Source of the DNA: Candidatus Gastranaerophilales bacterium | Lineage (GTDB): Bacteria; Cyanobacteriota; Vampirovibrionia; Gastranaerophilales; Gastranaerophilaceae | Assembly: GCA_944324435.1 (NCBI GenBank) | Contig: CALUWH010000001.1 | Coordinates: 118,577-182,576, forward strand | DNA: 64,000 nt | Direction of reading: 5' to 3' | Shown here: in pieces, positions 24,582-34,005 of the stretch | How positions within the stretch are numbered: the stretch's first letter is position 1 | Layout of the letters: every line of letters begins with the position of its first letter | Program-made: the position numbers and the translations under genes | Notes under the pieces: model-generated | Databases searched by the model: none | The model's input: the letters and a program-made list of their open reading frames with translations, nothing else | Told to the model about the DNA's origin: nothing

Positions 24582-25478
24582 TTATTCCTTTTCCAGTATA
24601 TCAAGAATTTGCGGATATTTTTTCAGAATTGCCTCGTAAGCATCTCCAAGAGACATTCCGACGCCGGCCTTGTTGATTTTGCACAAACCATACTGCTGGG
24701 AATCTTCTACATAGTTTATTGATTCAGAATATCCTTTAACAAGTCTCGTTCTGTATCCCCTAAGAACAGTCATCCCCCATAGCCAAACGTCGTCATGGGT
24801 CGGGAGAATTTCTCTGAACAGGTTTTCCTCGGCAACATCTTTATAAAAACATCCCGGAGGATAAAGAACAGCTCCGTAGCCGGTAAGTCTGTTATGAAAA
24901 CTTGCCTGACCTCTGTGCTTGTCTTTGAAAAGCTCCATTGTTTTTTCCCAGGTAATCTTGCCTTTTTCAACCTTAACCCAATCACACCTGTGAGCCTGAA
25001 CCTCTCCTCTATGCGCCAGATAGGATTTATACAAACTCTCAACCGTGTCCTCCGCATAATAAATGTCATCATCGGTTGTAATAATAACCGCATTCGGAAA
25101 CTTTTTAAGCGCAGGTATAATTTTTTTATAAGAACGGATGTCTTTGTACCAGTCAATCGTAAGCCCGTACTGTCTCAAATCAAGCAGTTCTTGCGGAAGT
25201 TCGGCTTCTTTATTCGGAAACTGTTCAGGTGCAAGCCAAAGAATTACTTCATCAGGCTTCATAGACTGATTCAAAAGTGTTTTAATCGTTTTCACAACGG
25301 TATTAATCCTCTCCGGAAAACTCGTCAGAGAAACTACAACTTTTTCTTCTCGCTTGATTTTCGTAACCCCGAGCGATGTAACCTCCGGACAGTCATAAGG
25401 TCTGGAGTGTTTTATTCTAATAATAACCCCAAGTAAATTGATGATAATATGTCCGTCAAAATATCTTACAAATTTCAT
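24582..25478 (-). CDS. Glycosyltransferase (GT-A fold, capsule/LPS type)
   Basis: Start chosen at MKFVRYFDG (25478) because it overlaps the preceding gene as ATGA and has GGAGCAAGGG in front; the open frame begins five codons earlier. The 298-residue protein has a GT-A core: VVVSLTSFPERINTVVKTI, then a substrate helix, then AVIITTDDDIYYAED with the acidic metal-binding motif, followed by THDDVWLWGM. It resembles glycosyltransferases found in capsule and LPS clusters; donor and acceptor are unknown. It is translationally coupled to the GT9 gene. Confidence 0.82.
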   Translation of the reverse strand: MKFVRYFDGHIIINLLGVIIRIKHSRPYDCPEVTSLGVTKIKREEKVVVSLTSFPERINTVVKTIKTLLNQSMKPDEVILWLAPEQFPNKEAELPQELLDLRQYGLTIDWYKDIRSYKKIIPALKKFPNAVIITTDDDIYYAEDTVESLYKSYLAHRGEVQAHRCDWVKVEKGKITWEKTMELFKDKHRGQASFHNRLTGYGAVLYPPGCFYKDVAEENLFREILPTHDDVWLWGMTVLRGYRTRLVKGYSESINYVEDSQQYGLCKINKAGVGMSLGDAYEAILKKYPQILDILEKE

Positions 25479-26410
25479 ACCCTTGCTCCGCAAAGTTCAT
25501 TATAAGCATCCATAATCTCTTTTGGAGAATGATACCCATCAAGCGTTTTTGCCCGATATAACCTCTCATCAGGCGCCCACATATCTGTATGCCCGTCATA
25601 AAATACACTTACTACAGGAATCCCAAGAGCATTTGCAAAATGAAGAGTTCCTGTGTCCACAGTTATACAGCTTCCGCAGATTTTCATAATATTTGCAAGC
25701 TCTACAAAACTTGTTTGATTAACAAGGTTTACGAATTCACACCCCTCAAGTTTCTCTGCAAAATCCGCACTGACCGCGCCTGCCCCGGTATAAACAGGTG
25801 TTAAGCCCTCATTATTCATCAACTTGAATAATTCAACACAGTCATTTACTTCCATATCCTTTTTATAATAATTACTTGTAGTGCTTATTATAACAGGGCG
25901 TTTGAGGGATTTAACCTTCTGAACTACAGGCGTATTAACCTCCGGCGGATTGTATTTTATCGGCAGATTCTGATACTCTCCGACAAGTGCCTCTATCATT
26001 CCAGCCCAACGGTCCTTCATGTGAATATATTCCGGAATTTTAAACTTTTCTCTTGTATTTAAAAGCCCATAAATACCTTTGTGATTTGATAAGACGTGTT
26101 TTGAGCCCAATAGCCTTGAAATTAAAATATTTCTCTCATTTGAATAGGTGACAAAAGATGCAAAAGGCTTTTTGTAAGGGAAATTCTTCACAAAATCAAA
26201 CACTCCCTTAAAGGTTTTATTCTTGTTTTTGTCAAAAATAACGACATCATCAACGCCGTCCTGATATTTTGCAACATCAACAAAAGGCGTATTACAGATA
26301 AATACAACCTTTGAGTCCTGATAATAATACTTTATATTTTGGATAAGTGTGTTAGTAACAAGCATATCGCCAATAGCGGCTGTATTAAAAACAAGAAAAA
26401 TCTTTTCCAT
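25475..26410 (-). CDS. GT9-family (heptosyltransferase-like) glycosyltransferase
   Basis: The 311-residue protein has the two-Rossmann layout of ADP-heptose:LPS heptosyltransferases: IFLVFNTAAIGDMLVTNTLI at the N-terminus (the usual GDxxxxTP position reads GDMLVTN) and ITVDTGTLHFANALGIPVVS in the C-terminal donor-binding half (DTG...H). It probably adds a heptose or related sugar to an inner core or other envelope glycan. It is the first gene of the three-gene minus-strand set and starts about 115 bases from the divergent adk. Confidence 0.88.
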   Translation of the reverse strand: MEKIFLVFNTAAIGDMLVTNTLIQNIKYYYQDSKVVFICNTPFVDVAKYQDGVDDVVIFDKNKNKTFKGVFDFVKNFPYKKPFASFVTYSNERNILISRLLGSKHVLSNHKGIYGLLNTREKFKIPEYIHMKDRWAGMIEALVGEYQNLPIKYNPPEVNTPVVQKVKSLKRPVIISTTSNYYKKDMEVNDCVELFKLMNNEGLTPVYTGAGAVSADFAEKLEGCEFVNLVNQTSFVELANIMKICGSCITVDTGTLHFANALGIPVVSVFYDGHTDMWAPDERLYRAKTLDGYHSPKEIMDAYNELCGARV

Positions 26411-26527
26411 AAACTTTATTCTATCATATAAAAAGAAAAAGTTACTTCTATTTAAAATTTCAAGATAAATATTTACGTTTTTTCCATTTTGTATTAAAAT
26501 AGGGAAAAGGAAGGAGATGTTAATATA

Positions 26528-27190
26528 ATGGTAAAAAGAGAGCTAATTTTTTTAGGGCCTCCTGCATGCGGTAAGGGAACGCAAACAAATCGTCTTTCTG
26601 AATATCTTGGTTTCCCCCATGTAGATACCGGGTCGTTGTTAAGAGCCGAAATGGCAAAAGAATCTGAAGAAGGAAAATTCGCTAAATCTTTTATTGAAAA
26701 AGGGCAGCTTGTTCCTGCGGATTTAGTCGGTAAAATTATTGCAAAAAAACTGGCGGAAGATGACTGCAAAAACGGATACGTACTGGACGGTTATCCGAGA
26801 AGTTTAGAGCAGGCAAAAATGCTGGAGGAGATTAATGCGAAAGTTGATAACGGTGAAGAAGCTGTTTTCAAGGCTATCTACTTTGATATAGATACACAAA
26901 TTCTCATTGAAAGAATTATTTATCGTCAATCTTGTCCGGTATGCGGAGAGATTTATAACAAGAAATTTAAACCTCCTAAAACAGAAGGGAAATGCGATAA
27001 GTGCAATGTTGATTTAAAAACCAGAGCCGATGATAATGAAGAAACTGCAAAGGCACGTTTTGACACATATTTTAATGAAACTGCGCCGCTTGTTAAGTTT
27101 TATGAGGACAAGGGGGTTCTATACAAACTTGATGCCAACGGTTCTATTGATGAAGTATGGCAAAGACTTTTGGATATAATTAACAAATAA
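26528..27190 (+). CDS. adk: Adenylate kinase, zinc-binding long form
   Basis: Adenylate kinase interconverts ATP + AMP and 2 ADP. The 220-residue protein has the P-loop GPPACGKGT (10-18), the AMP-binding DTGSLLR, and DGYPRS (87-92). The LID domain carries four cysteines, C136, C139, C156 and C159, giving the zinc-stabilised form found in Gram-positives and many other phyla. An AAGGAG ribosome site is 11 bases upstream. A terminator follows at 27203, so it is probably monocistronic despite the surrounding transferase genes. Confidence 0.97.
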   Translation: MVKRELIFLGPPACGKGTQTNRLSEYLGFPHVDTGSLLRAEMAKESEEGKFAKSFIEKGQLVPADLVGKIIAKKLAEDDCKNGYVLDGYPRSLEQAKMLEEINAKVDNGEEAVFKAIYFDIDTQILIERIIYRQSCPVCGEIYNKKFKPPKTEGKCDKCNVDLKTRADDNEETAKARFDTYFNETAPLVKFYEDKGVLYKLDANGSIDEVWQRLLDIINK

Positions 27191-27202
27191 GCAGTGTATA
27201 TG

Positions 27203-27227
27203 GGTGCACTTTTTGTGCACCTTTTTT
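27203..27227 (+). terminator. Rho-independent terminator of adk
   Basis: GGTGCAC/GTGCACC with a T5 loop, followed by six T, 13 bases after the adk stop. It overlaps the first codons of the open frame of the next gene, which argues that that gene starts further downstream. Confidence 0.88.
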
Positions 27228-27290
27228 AACAGTATGCAATTATCACTTGTGCTTGGCAAGTCATTGTCTGTTCTTAATAGGGAATTAACG

Positions 27291-28538
27291 GTGGAAATAA
27301 AAATTAGTATAATAATTCCAGTTTATAATGTAGAGAAATATTTGAGAGAGTGTTTAGACAGTATTCTTAACCAAACATTTCAGGAGTTTGAGATAATTTG
27401 TACAGATGACGGCTCGACCGATAAGTCTCTGGAGATTTTAGAGGAGTACAAAAGAAAAGACGACAGATTTGTAATTTTGCAGCAAAGACATTTCGGTGCA
27501 GGAGCTGCAAGAAACAACGGGATTAAACTTGCAAAAGGCAAATATATCATGTTTCTTGATGCGGATGACTATTTTGAACCGACGTTGCTGGAAGAAATGT
27601 ACGAAAGAGCAGATAAATATGATGCAGATTTAACGGTTTGTTCCTCAAAAAAAGTTGATGATGATGGAAATGTGACAGAAACAGGGAGTCCAAATTTTCC
27701 TATCAACATTGATAAAGTTCCGTTGGAGAGGATTTTCAACCGCGAGGAGTTCAAAGATAATATATTTTCCTTATTTTCCCCTGTTATATGGAATAAATTA
27801 ATCAAAAAGTCGTTTTTAAAAGAGAATAATCTTGAATTTCCTCCGCTTACGATTTATGAAGATATAGCCTTTGTGCACAGTCTTATGATTTGTGCCAATA
27901 GAATTGTTGCTTTCAATAAAGAACTTGTCAACTATAGGTTCAACCGTCCGCATAGCCTTGCAAGTATGCGTTCAAAACATACGATTGATGCAGTTAAATC
28001 CTGTATGTATTTAGGCGATTTTCTCAAAACACGAGGATTTTTGCCTGAGTATGAAAACGCATACAAAGAAGTTTTTATTAACCATATAAGGGCGGAGATA
28101 AGTTACTGTAATGATGATGAGTACAAAAAGTTTCTTCAGGAGTTTAAAGCACTTTTACCAAACGATTGGCAAAAATATCAATCGGCATTGAAAAAAGATT
28201 ATATTACACCCACATATCTCAAGAAGTTTATCGGAAATAAAAAAGTAATGCTCTGGGGCGGAAGTCTTTTTATCGGACAGGTGCTGGAAAAAGAAACGGA
28301 AAAGAATCCGAATATTTTAGGAATAATTGACAGAAATGCCGCATCTGCAGGCAAACCTTTCTGCAATTATACAATTTACCCACCGGAAGCGATAAACGAG
28401 CTAAAACCGGACGGCGTGATTTTGACGGTTTTATCCAATAATGAGTTTGTTTATGAATCTTTAAAAGAGGAGTTTAAAGAAAAATATCCGAACGTAGAGC
28501 TTTTGCCAAACATCTTTGAAGAGGAGTTAAAGTTTTGA
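27291..28538 (+). CDS. GT2 glycosyltransferase with C-terminal Rossmann-like module
   Basis: I take the GTG at 27291 (MEIKISIIIPVYNVEKYLR) as start because the earlier Met codons lie in or near the adk terminator and precede no GT2 sequence. In 415 residues the GT2 domain spans about 1-230 (IIPVYN, CTDDGSTD, FLDADDYF with the DxD motif). After a helical spacer comes a 98-residue C-terminal module (318-415; VMLWGGSLFIGQVLE, ILGIIDRN, LKPDGVILTV) that recurs in the next two glycosyltransferases. The stop overlaps the next TTG start (TTGA). Likely builds a surface polysaccharide. Confidence 0.87.
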   Translation: MEIKISIIIPVYNVEKYLRECLDSILNQTFQEFEIICTDDGSTDKSLEILEEYKRKDDRFVILQQRHFGAGAARNNGIKLAKGKYIMFLDADDYFEPTLLEEMYERADKYDADLTVCSSKKVDDDGNVTETGSPNFPINIDKVPLERIFNREEFKDNIFSLFSPVIWNKLIKKSFLKENNLEFPPLTIYEDIAFVHSLMICANRIVAFNKELVNYRFNRPHSLASMRSKHTIDAVKSCMYLGDFLKTRGFLPEYENAYKEVFINHIRAEISYCNDDEYKKFLQEFKALLPNDWQKYQSALKKDYITPTYLKKFIGNKKVMLWGGSLFIGQVLEKETEKNPNILGIIDRNAASAGKPFCNYTIYPPEAINELKPDGVILTVLSNNEFVYESLKEEFKEKYPNVELLPNIFEEELKF

Positions 28539-30730
28539 AAGATATAAAAATAGATTTGGTTTACCTCTGGGTAGATGATAAAGATGAAAAATGGCAGAAG
28601 AAACGAAGATTCTGGGCGAACAAACTCGGTGTTTCCGCAAACCCTCAAAATAATGACGATGTAAGGTTTAGAGATAACGGCGAATTAAAGTATTCCCTGC
28701 GCTCGGCTCAGATGTTCGCACCCTGGATAAACAGAATTTTTATTGTGACAGACGGGCAAACTCCGAAATGGCTTGACACAAACCATCCAAAGATAAAAAT
28801 GGTAAACCATAAAGACATCCTGCCGGAAGAAGCTCTGCCGACATTTAACAGCCATGCGATTGAAACTTGTATTGTAAATATACCGGAACTTTCTGAATAT
28901 TTTTTATACGCAAATGACGATATGTTTTTCTCAAATCCCGTAGAGCCCGATTATTTCTTTGATGAAGCAATGCGCCCGATAGTACGCCTAAGAAAACAAA
29001 ATTGGAGTGAAGAAGACCTTGCATCTAATTTGTATTTGAGAAGTACAATTTATACAGAGAAAGTTTTTAGTAATAAGTTTGAATTACCTTGTCCTTCATA
29101 CGAGCCGGCGCACTGCATAGACGCTTACAGGAAAAGTTATATTGAAGAATGCAAGCTGGTATTTAAAGAAGAATTTGAAAAAACAATGTTTGCAAATTTC
29201 AGACAGGAAAACACAATTCAGAGATATATAATAAACCTGTATGCAATAGCCCGGAAAGGCTGTAAAATTATTGAGAATCCGGAAGTTTATACCCAAAATT
29301 TCAGTGAACACGTAGAAAATTTTTATGCGTCCACGGAAGCTGCAAAAAATTTAGAATCAGAAATTGTTATGAAAAAACCAAAACTTCTGTGCCTGAATGA
29401 TTCTAGTCTAGCAACCGTTGAGGATTTGCAAATAATTCAAAATTTTTTCAACAAATATTTTAATAAAAAAGCTGAATGGGAAAAAACGGAACTTAATTAC
29501 ATTGAAGGTTCCGTAAATAAAAATTGCATAGTTTTTTCTCTGAACAATGATTACGTAAAATTCTTTTCCGCAGCTTTAAGCTCTTTGGTAAACAATTTAT
29601 CTTCGGATGAAAAATATGATATTGTTGTTTTGCATAACGGAATAAGCGAGGCAAATAAAAAAACTCTTGAGAGTTTAATAAATAAAAATTTGAGACTGGA
29701 ATTCTTTTCCGTATCTGATTATTTATCAAGTTTTTCGGATTTTGATTTGTCCGTAAAAGACTATTGGGATATAAGCACATATTTTAGAGTGTTTATTCCG
29801 ATAATTTTTAAAGGGTATGAAAAAGTTCTTTATTGTGATGCGGATATTATTATTAATTCGTCTTTAAAAGAACTGTTTGCTATAAATGATGAAAATGCCG
29901 AAATACTTGCCGTTAGAGATTCTATTATATACCTTCTCGGCCATGAGCGCTTTAAAGGGAGAATAACGGAAGTCAAAGAAGAGCTGGGACTAAAAAATCC
30001 GTATGATTATTTTAATGCCGGAGTTGTGTTATTTAATTTATTAAACATACAAGATAAGCAAGATTATGTTGAACGCTTGAAAAAGGCATTCTCAAAACCT
30101 TTAAAATGGCAGGATCAAGATGTTTTGAATATAGTGTTTGAAGGCAGAGTTAAGTTTGTTTCGTGGATTTGGAATATGCAGTATCATTTGTTATTTTCAA
30201 ATAGAGAATGTATCGGAATAGAAGATAACAATTTAATGCAAGACTTTTTATATTCAACAGCCAATCCGAATATTATACACTACACCTCCCCCGTTAAACC
30301 GTGGAATAATCCGGAGGTACCTTATGCGCCGGAGTTTTGGCAAAATGCAAGAAAAACACCTTACTATGAAGCAATTCTTCAAGTTATGACAGAAACACTA
30401 ATACTTAATACAGCTAAAGAAACAGCCCTCTATATAAAATGCAACAGCGCAGCCGGAATTGTTCTGTGGGGCGCAAGTCTGTTTTTAGAAAAATTCATCA
30501 AAAAATATAATGTAAACTCAAACAATATTATTGGAATTATAGACAAAAACCCTGTTAAGAAGGGAAAATTTATAGGGCAATACGAAATCTTTGCGCCGGA
30601 GGATTTGAAGGGATTAAAACCTGAAAAAATAATAGTTACAATAATTAATTCTACTGTACAACGGGCGCAGGAAGTGCGAGAATATTGTAAAGAAAATAAT
30701 ATTCAAAATATCAGCATAGAAACAATATAG
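28535..30730 (+). CDS. Stealth-type sugar-phosphate transferase fused to GT8 domain and Rossmann-like module
   Basis: This 731-residue protein has three parts. Residues 1-290 are a Stealth family hexose-1-phosphate transferase, with CR1 (IDLVYLWVDDKDEKW), CR2 (FRDNGELKYSLRSAQMF, then RIFIVTDGQTPKWLD, FNSHAIET, YANDDMFF) and CR3 (CPSYEPAHCIDAYRKSY). Residues about 328-600 are a GT8 transferase (VLYCDADIIINSSLKEL, YFNAGVVLFN, NIIHYTSPVKPW). Residues 641-731 are the 91-residue module shared with its neighbours (VLWGASLFLEKF, IIGIIDKNP). Stealth proteins make phosphodiester-linked capsules. Start is a TTG with GAGGAG eight bases upstream, overlapping the previous stop. Confidence 0.88.
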   Translation: MKDIKIDLVYLWVDDKDEKWQKKRRFWANKLGVSANPQNNDDVRFRDNGELKYSLRSAQMFAPWINRIFIVTDGQTPKWLDTNHPKIKMVNHKDILPEEALPTFNSHAIETCIVNIPELSEYFLYANDDMFFSNPVEPDYFFDEAMRPIVRLRKQNWSEEDLASNLYLRSTIYTEKVFSNKFELPCPSYEPAHCIDAYRKSYIEECKLVFKEEFEKTMFANFRQENTIQRYIINLYAIARKGCKIIENPEVYTQNFSEHVENFYASTEAAKNLESEIVMKKPKLLCLNDSSLATVEDLQIIQNFFNKYFNKKAEWEKTELNYIEGSVNKNCIVFSLNNDYVKFFSAALSSLVNNLSSDEKYDIVVLHNGISEANKKTLESLINKNLRLEFFSVSDYLSSFSDFDLSVKDYWDISTYFRVFIPIIFKGYEKVLYCDADIIINSSLKELFAINDENAEILAVRDSIIYLLGHERFKGRITEVKEELGLKNPYDYFNAGVVLFNLLNIQDKQDYVERLKKAFSKPLKWQDQDVLNIVFEGRVKFVSWIWNMQYHLLFSNRECIGIEDNNLMQDFLYSTANPNIIHYTSPVKPWNNPEVPYAPEFWQNARKTPYYEAILQVMTETLILNTAKETALYIKCNSAAGIVLWGASLFLEKFIKKYNVNSNNIIGIIDKNPVKKGKFIGQYEIFAPEDLKGLKPEKIIVTIINSTVQRAQEVREYCKENNIQNISIETI

Positions 30731-30739
30731 GAAAATAAT

Positions 30740-31966
30740 ATGTGCGAAACAAAAATAAGTGTTTTAATACCCGTATATAATGTAGAAAATTATCTCAGAG
30801 AATGTCTGGACAGCATCACTGTCCAAACATTCCAAGATTTTGAGGTAATCTGTGTTGACGATGGCTCCGATGATAAGTCTTTTGAGATTTTGCAGGAATA
30901 TAAAAATAAAGATAAACGCTTTACCGTAATCAAACAAGACCACAAGGGCGTTGGGCCTGCAAGAAACTTAGCATTAAGTCTTGCAAAAAGCAAATACATA
31001 CAGTTTCTGGACTCTGATGATTTTATAGAGCCGGCCATGTTTGAAGAAATGTACAATGCTGCAGTTAAGTATGATACGGATATGGTTGTCTGTACCGCGA
31101 TAAAACGCACTCCGGAAGGAGAATTTATAGAAAGGGGAGATTTGCACCCTGTTAACAAGAGTCTTGCAATATTTGATAAACCTTTTTGTTGGAAGGATTG
31201 TCCTGAGACAATTTTTAGCATGTTTGCCCCAGAATCCTGGCAGGTGTTATACAAAAAAGAGTTATTAGACAAAAATAATCTGCGTTTCCCGGATTTAAGT
31301 TCCAGTAATGGAGCTGCTCTGGGATATATAGCAAGGATATGTGCTTCAAGAATTGTTATTCTAGACAAGGCTTTTATAAATTATAGGTGCTATCGCCCTA
31401 ATAGTATAACCTCAAGCAGTAATTCGATTAATGGTATAAGGCAGTATGTAGAACTGAAAAACTATTTGTTAAAACATGGATTGTACGCAGATTTAGAATT
31501 AACTTATAAGCAAAGTTTTAAAGATTGGTTAAAATTGAAATGTATTCAGCGAAAAATGTTCGGGAATCAGTTTGATGAATTTGTAAAAGCTTTTAAAGAG
31601 CTTATGAAAGATGATTGGAAAGATTACGAAGACATAATTTATCATAAAGAATTTGCATATAGACATATCTACGATCTGGCCAAGGATAAGAAAATAGTAT
31701 TTTGGGGTGCAAGTTTGTTCTTGGAAGATTTTGTTGAAAGATATCAACTAAATCATGATAATATCCTTGGTATAATAGACAAAAACCCCGAAAAATGGGG
31801 AGAATATATTGGGAAATATAGAATTTATGCGCCAAAAGATTTAGCGAAACTCAATCCTGATGTTGTAATCATAACTATAGTTCATTATGTAGAGGAGCGG
31901 AGTGCAGAAATAAACGAATATATCAAAAATAATATTACAAAATCCATAAAAGTTGAAACAATATAA
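30740..31966 (+). CDS. GT2 glycosyltransferase with C-terminal Rossmann-like module (paralogue)
   Basis: A 408-residue protein closely related to the product of 27291-28538: N-terminal GT2 domain (KISVLIPVYNVENYLRECLD, CVDDGSDD, FLDSDDFIEP), spacer, and the shared module at 318-408 (IVFWGASLFLEDF, ILGIIDKNPEKWG, LNPDVVIITI). The two genes probably arose by duplication around the Stealth gene. It lies nine bases after the Stealth gene and just before the FkbM gene, so the five plus-strand genes form one operon. Confidence 0.87.
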   Translation: MCETKISVLIPVYNVENYLRECLDSITVQTFQDFEVICVDDGSDDKSFEILQEYKNKDKRFTVIKQDHKGVGPARNLALSLAKSKYIQFLDSDDFIEPAMFEEMYNAAVKYDTDMVVCTAIKRTPEGEFIERGDLHPVNKSLAIFDKPFCWKDCPETIFSMFAPESWQVLYKKELLDKNNLRFPDLSSSNGAALGYIARICASRIVILDKAFINYRCYRPNSITSSSNSINGIRQYVELKNYLLKHGLYADLELTYKQSFKDWLKLKCIQRKMFGNQFDEFVKAFKELMKDDWKDYEDIIYHKEFAYRHIYDLAKDKKIVFWGASLFLEDFVERYQLNHDNILGIIDKNPEKWGEYIGKYRIYAPKDLAKLNPDVVIITIVHYVEERSAEINEYIKNNITKSIKVETI

Positions 31967-31976
31967 AGGAGGAAAA

Positions 31977-33119
31977 ATGAATAAAGAAAAATTATTGGAA
32001 GATTTGTATAATAAAGTGCCTGAAAACAGTAAAATTGTTGTTTTTGGGGCCTGCCCAACCGGCGAAAAGATAAAAAACGATTTAGCAATATTAAAACCTA
32101 ATTCTACGGTTATAGGATTTATAGATAATAATTATAAAAAGGAAACATTCTGCGGCCTGCCTGTGTGGAGATTAAAAGAGGCTGTAGATTTGAGAGCAAA
32201 TTACGATATCGTTATAATGTCAACACGCACAGATGAAAACAGAATGATTAACACTTTTGACATATATGATATTCCTGTTGTTCCTCAAACTCTTTTTGTA
32301 AGTGATTATTATAGAAATAATTCGGGAATTTTAAACGATGAAAATTATTCAAAGGTTATTGATATTTTTGATAAACAAGAGGACAAAGAATTATACAAAC
32401 TAATATTTAATGTAAGAAAAAATGTATTAGACCTGGAAACGCTATCAGAATTCTTCTATGAAAATATTTCTAATAAATACAAAACAAGTCTGATTGTAAA
32501 AAAACAGTATCTGGAAAAAATCAATAAAGATGCTGTGAAGATTGTTTTCGATGCTGGTCTGAATGACGGCTTTAATGTAATAGCATACAATAGGCAGCTG
32601 GTAAATTTGCAAAAGGTTTATGGATTTGAAGCAATATACGATGTTGCGCGAAATGCTTGTGTAGAAGATTTTATATTAAACGATAGGCTGGAGATCGTTC
32701 CTCTGGCGCTCGGAGATTGTCCGAAAAAAATAAATTTTTATATTAATAAAACTCATTCCGGCGCTTCTTTTGGTGATGAACTAACAAATCATAATAGGCC
32801 GGTTGATCCTCTGATATGGGAATGTCGCGAAATTGATGTAGATACAATAGATAATTTTTGCCGAGAACGTAAAATAATACCGGACCTCATTAAAATGGAT
32901 ATAGAAGGGGCAGAACCTTCAGCCTTAAAAGGCGGAATGGAAGCTATAAAAAAATGCCGTCCGCAGCTTGCAATTTCAATTTATCACTCAAGCGAGGATT
33001 TTATTAATATTCCGCTTTATCTAAAAGAAAATCTTGAGAATTATAAATTCAGACTCGGGCATTATTCTCCGAAATTATCCGAAACAGTGCTTTATGCAAT
33101 ACCGGAAGAGCTGGTGTAG
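31977..33119 (+). CDS. FkbM-family methyltransferase with N-terminal Rossmann-like domain
   Basis: The ATG at 31977 has a perfect AAAGGAGG four bases upstream, so I prefer it to an earlier TTG in frame. The 380-residue protein starts with a Rossmann-like domain (KIVVFGACPTGEKI, VIGFIDNN, NYDIVIMSTR) that looks like a distant version of the module on the preceding transferases. The C-terminal half is an FkbM SAM-dependent methyltransferase (VFDAGLNDGFNVIAYNR, VDTIDNFC, LIKMDIEGAEPSALKGG). FkbM enzymes in such clusters O-methylate sugars of surface glycans. Confidence 0.88.
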   Translation: MNKEKLLEDLYNKVPENSKIVVFGACPTGEKIKNDLAILKPNSTVIGFIDNNYKKETFCGLPVWRLKEAVDLRANYDIVIMSTRTDENRMINTFDIYDIPVVPQTLFVSDYYRNNSGILNDENYSKVIDIFDKQEDKELYKLIFNVRKNVLDLETLSEFFYENISNKYKTSLIVKKQYLEKINKDAVKIVFDAGLNDGFNVIAYNRQLVNLQKVYGFEAIYDVARNACVEDFILNDRLEIVPLALGDCPKKINFYINKTHSGASFGDELTNHNRPVDPLIWECREIDVDTIDNFCRERKIIPDLIKMDIEGAEPSALKGGMEAIKKCRPQLAISIYHSSEDFINIPLYLKENLENYKFRLGHYSPKLSETVLYAIPEELV

Positions 33120-33121
33120 AA

Positions 33122-33868
33122 ATGATTACTGATGGCGATATGCCGAACCTGCAGGTTTGGGAGAAAAATCATATTAAAGATTGTGATACAAGACAAATGT
33201 TTCGCGGCAAAAAAGTCCTTGAAGTCGGGGGGATTACTCCCCCTGATGTTACACAAAAACTTGGTGCCTGCTCCTGGACCTGCGTTGACCCATACAAATC
33301 GTCTACCGATATTAATACGGATTTTTATAAAACATATAAAGAACGCATTTCTGATTTTTCAAAAGACGAAGGTTTTGACTTGATATTTTCAACAAACTGC
33401 TTTGAGCATATTACAAATCTGGAAGAATCTCTGGAGCGAATGTATGACTTACTTGCACCAGGAGGGAGTCTGAGCGCCTTAATGGGGCCGATTTACTCCT
33501 GCTACAAAGGACATCACACAAGTATATCTTCGTCTAAATACGGATGGATTAATTTTAATAATCTAAAGCTGGATAAATGGGGACATTTAATCTATTCTGA
33601 AGAGGAGTTGTATGAAAAACTCTTGCAAAATTATGATGATGAAACCAGTAAAAGAATCGTTAACCAGATAGTAAGCGGTAAAACCACAAACAGGCTTTTC
33701 TTTGATGATTATCTTGATATAATCAACCGCAGCAAATTCAAAATCCGAGAATTTCGCGACTGGCATGAGTCCCGTTACCCGAACGAAGAAATTCTAAAAA
33801 AATTAGAAAAATATAACAAGAAAAATTTTTCTACCGTAAGTATAAAAATTATACTGGAAAAAAACTGA
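33122..33868 (+). CDS. Class I SAM-dependent methyltransferase
   Basis: A 248-residue methyltransferase of the type-11 kind: the SAM-binding loop is KKVLEVGGITPPD, followed by an acidic CVDPY, then GFDLIFSTNCFEHITNLEES and LLAPGGSLSALMGP. It follows the FkbM gene by two bases and is the last gene of the polysaccharide operon. Two successive methyltransferases suggest capping or modification of the glycan chain. The exact substrate cannot be read from the sequence. Confidence 0.88.
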   Translation: MITDGDMPNLQVWEKNHIKDCDTRQMFRGKKVLEVGGITPPDVTQKLGACSWTCVDPYKSSTDINTDFYKTYKERISDFSKDEGFDLIFSTNCFEHITNLEESLERMYDLLAPGGSLSALMGPIYSCYKGHHTSISSSKYGWINFNNLKLDKWGHLIYSEEELYEKLLQNYDDETSKRIVNQIVSGKTTNRLFFDDYLDIINRSKFKIREFRDWHESRYPNEEILKKLEKYNKKNFSTVSIKIILEKN

Positions 33869-34005
33869 TACAACGGCTTAAAACAGCTATTCCCAATATA
33901 ATAAAGTTAACCCTAAGTTCAAATAAAAAATAGGGCAAATTTTTATATTCACATGTTTTATCAATAAGTACAAGTGTGTAATAAAAAAATGAAAGGATTT
34001 ATATA

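Noticed and set aside
24795..25436. 213-aa plus-strand ORF opposite the glycosyltransferase
   Set aside because: Antisense shadow; rich in Arg, Asn and Phe, no ribosome site, and the minus strand has clear GT-A motifs.
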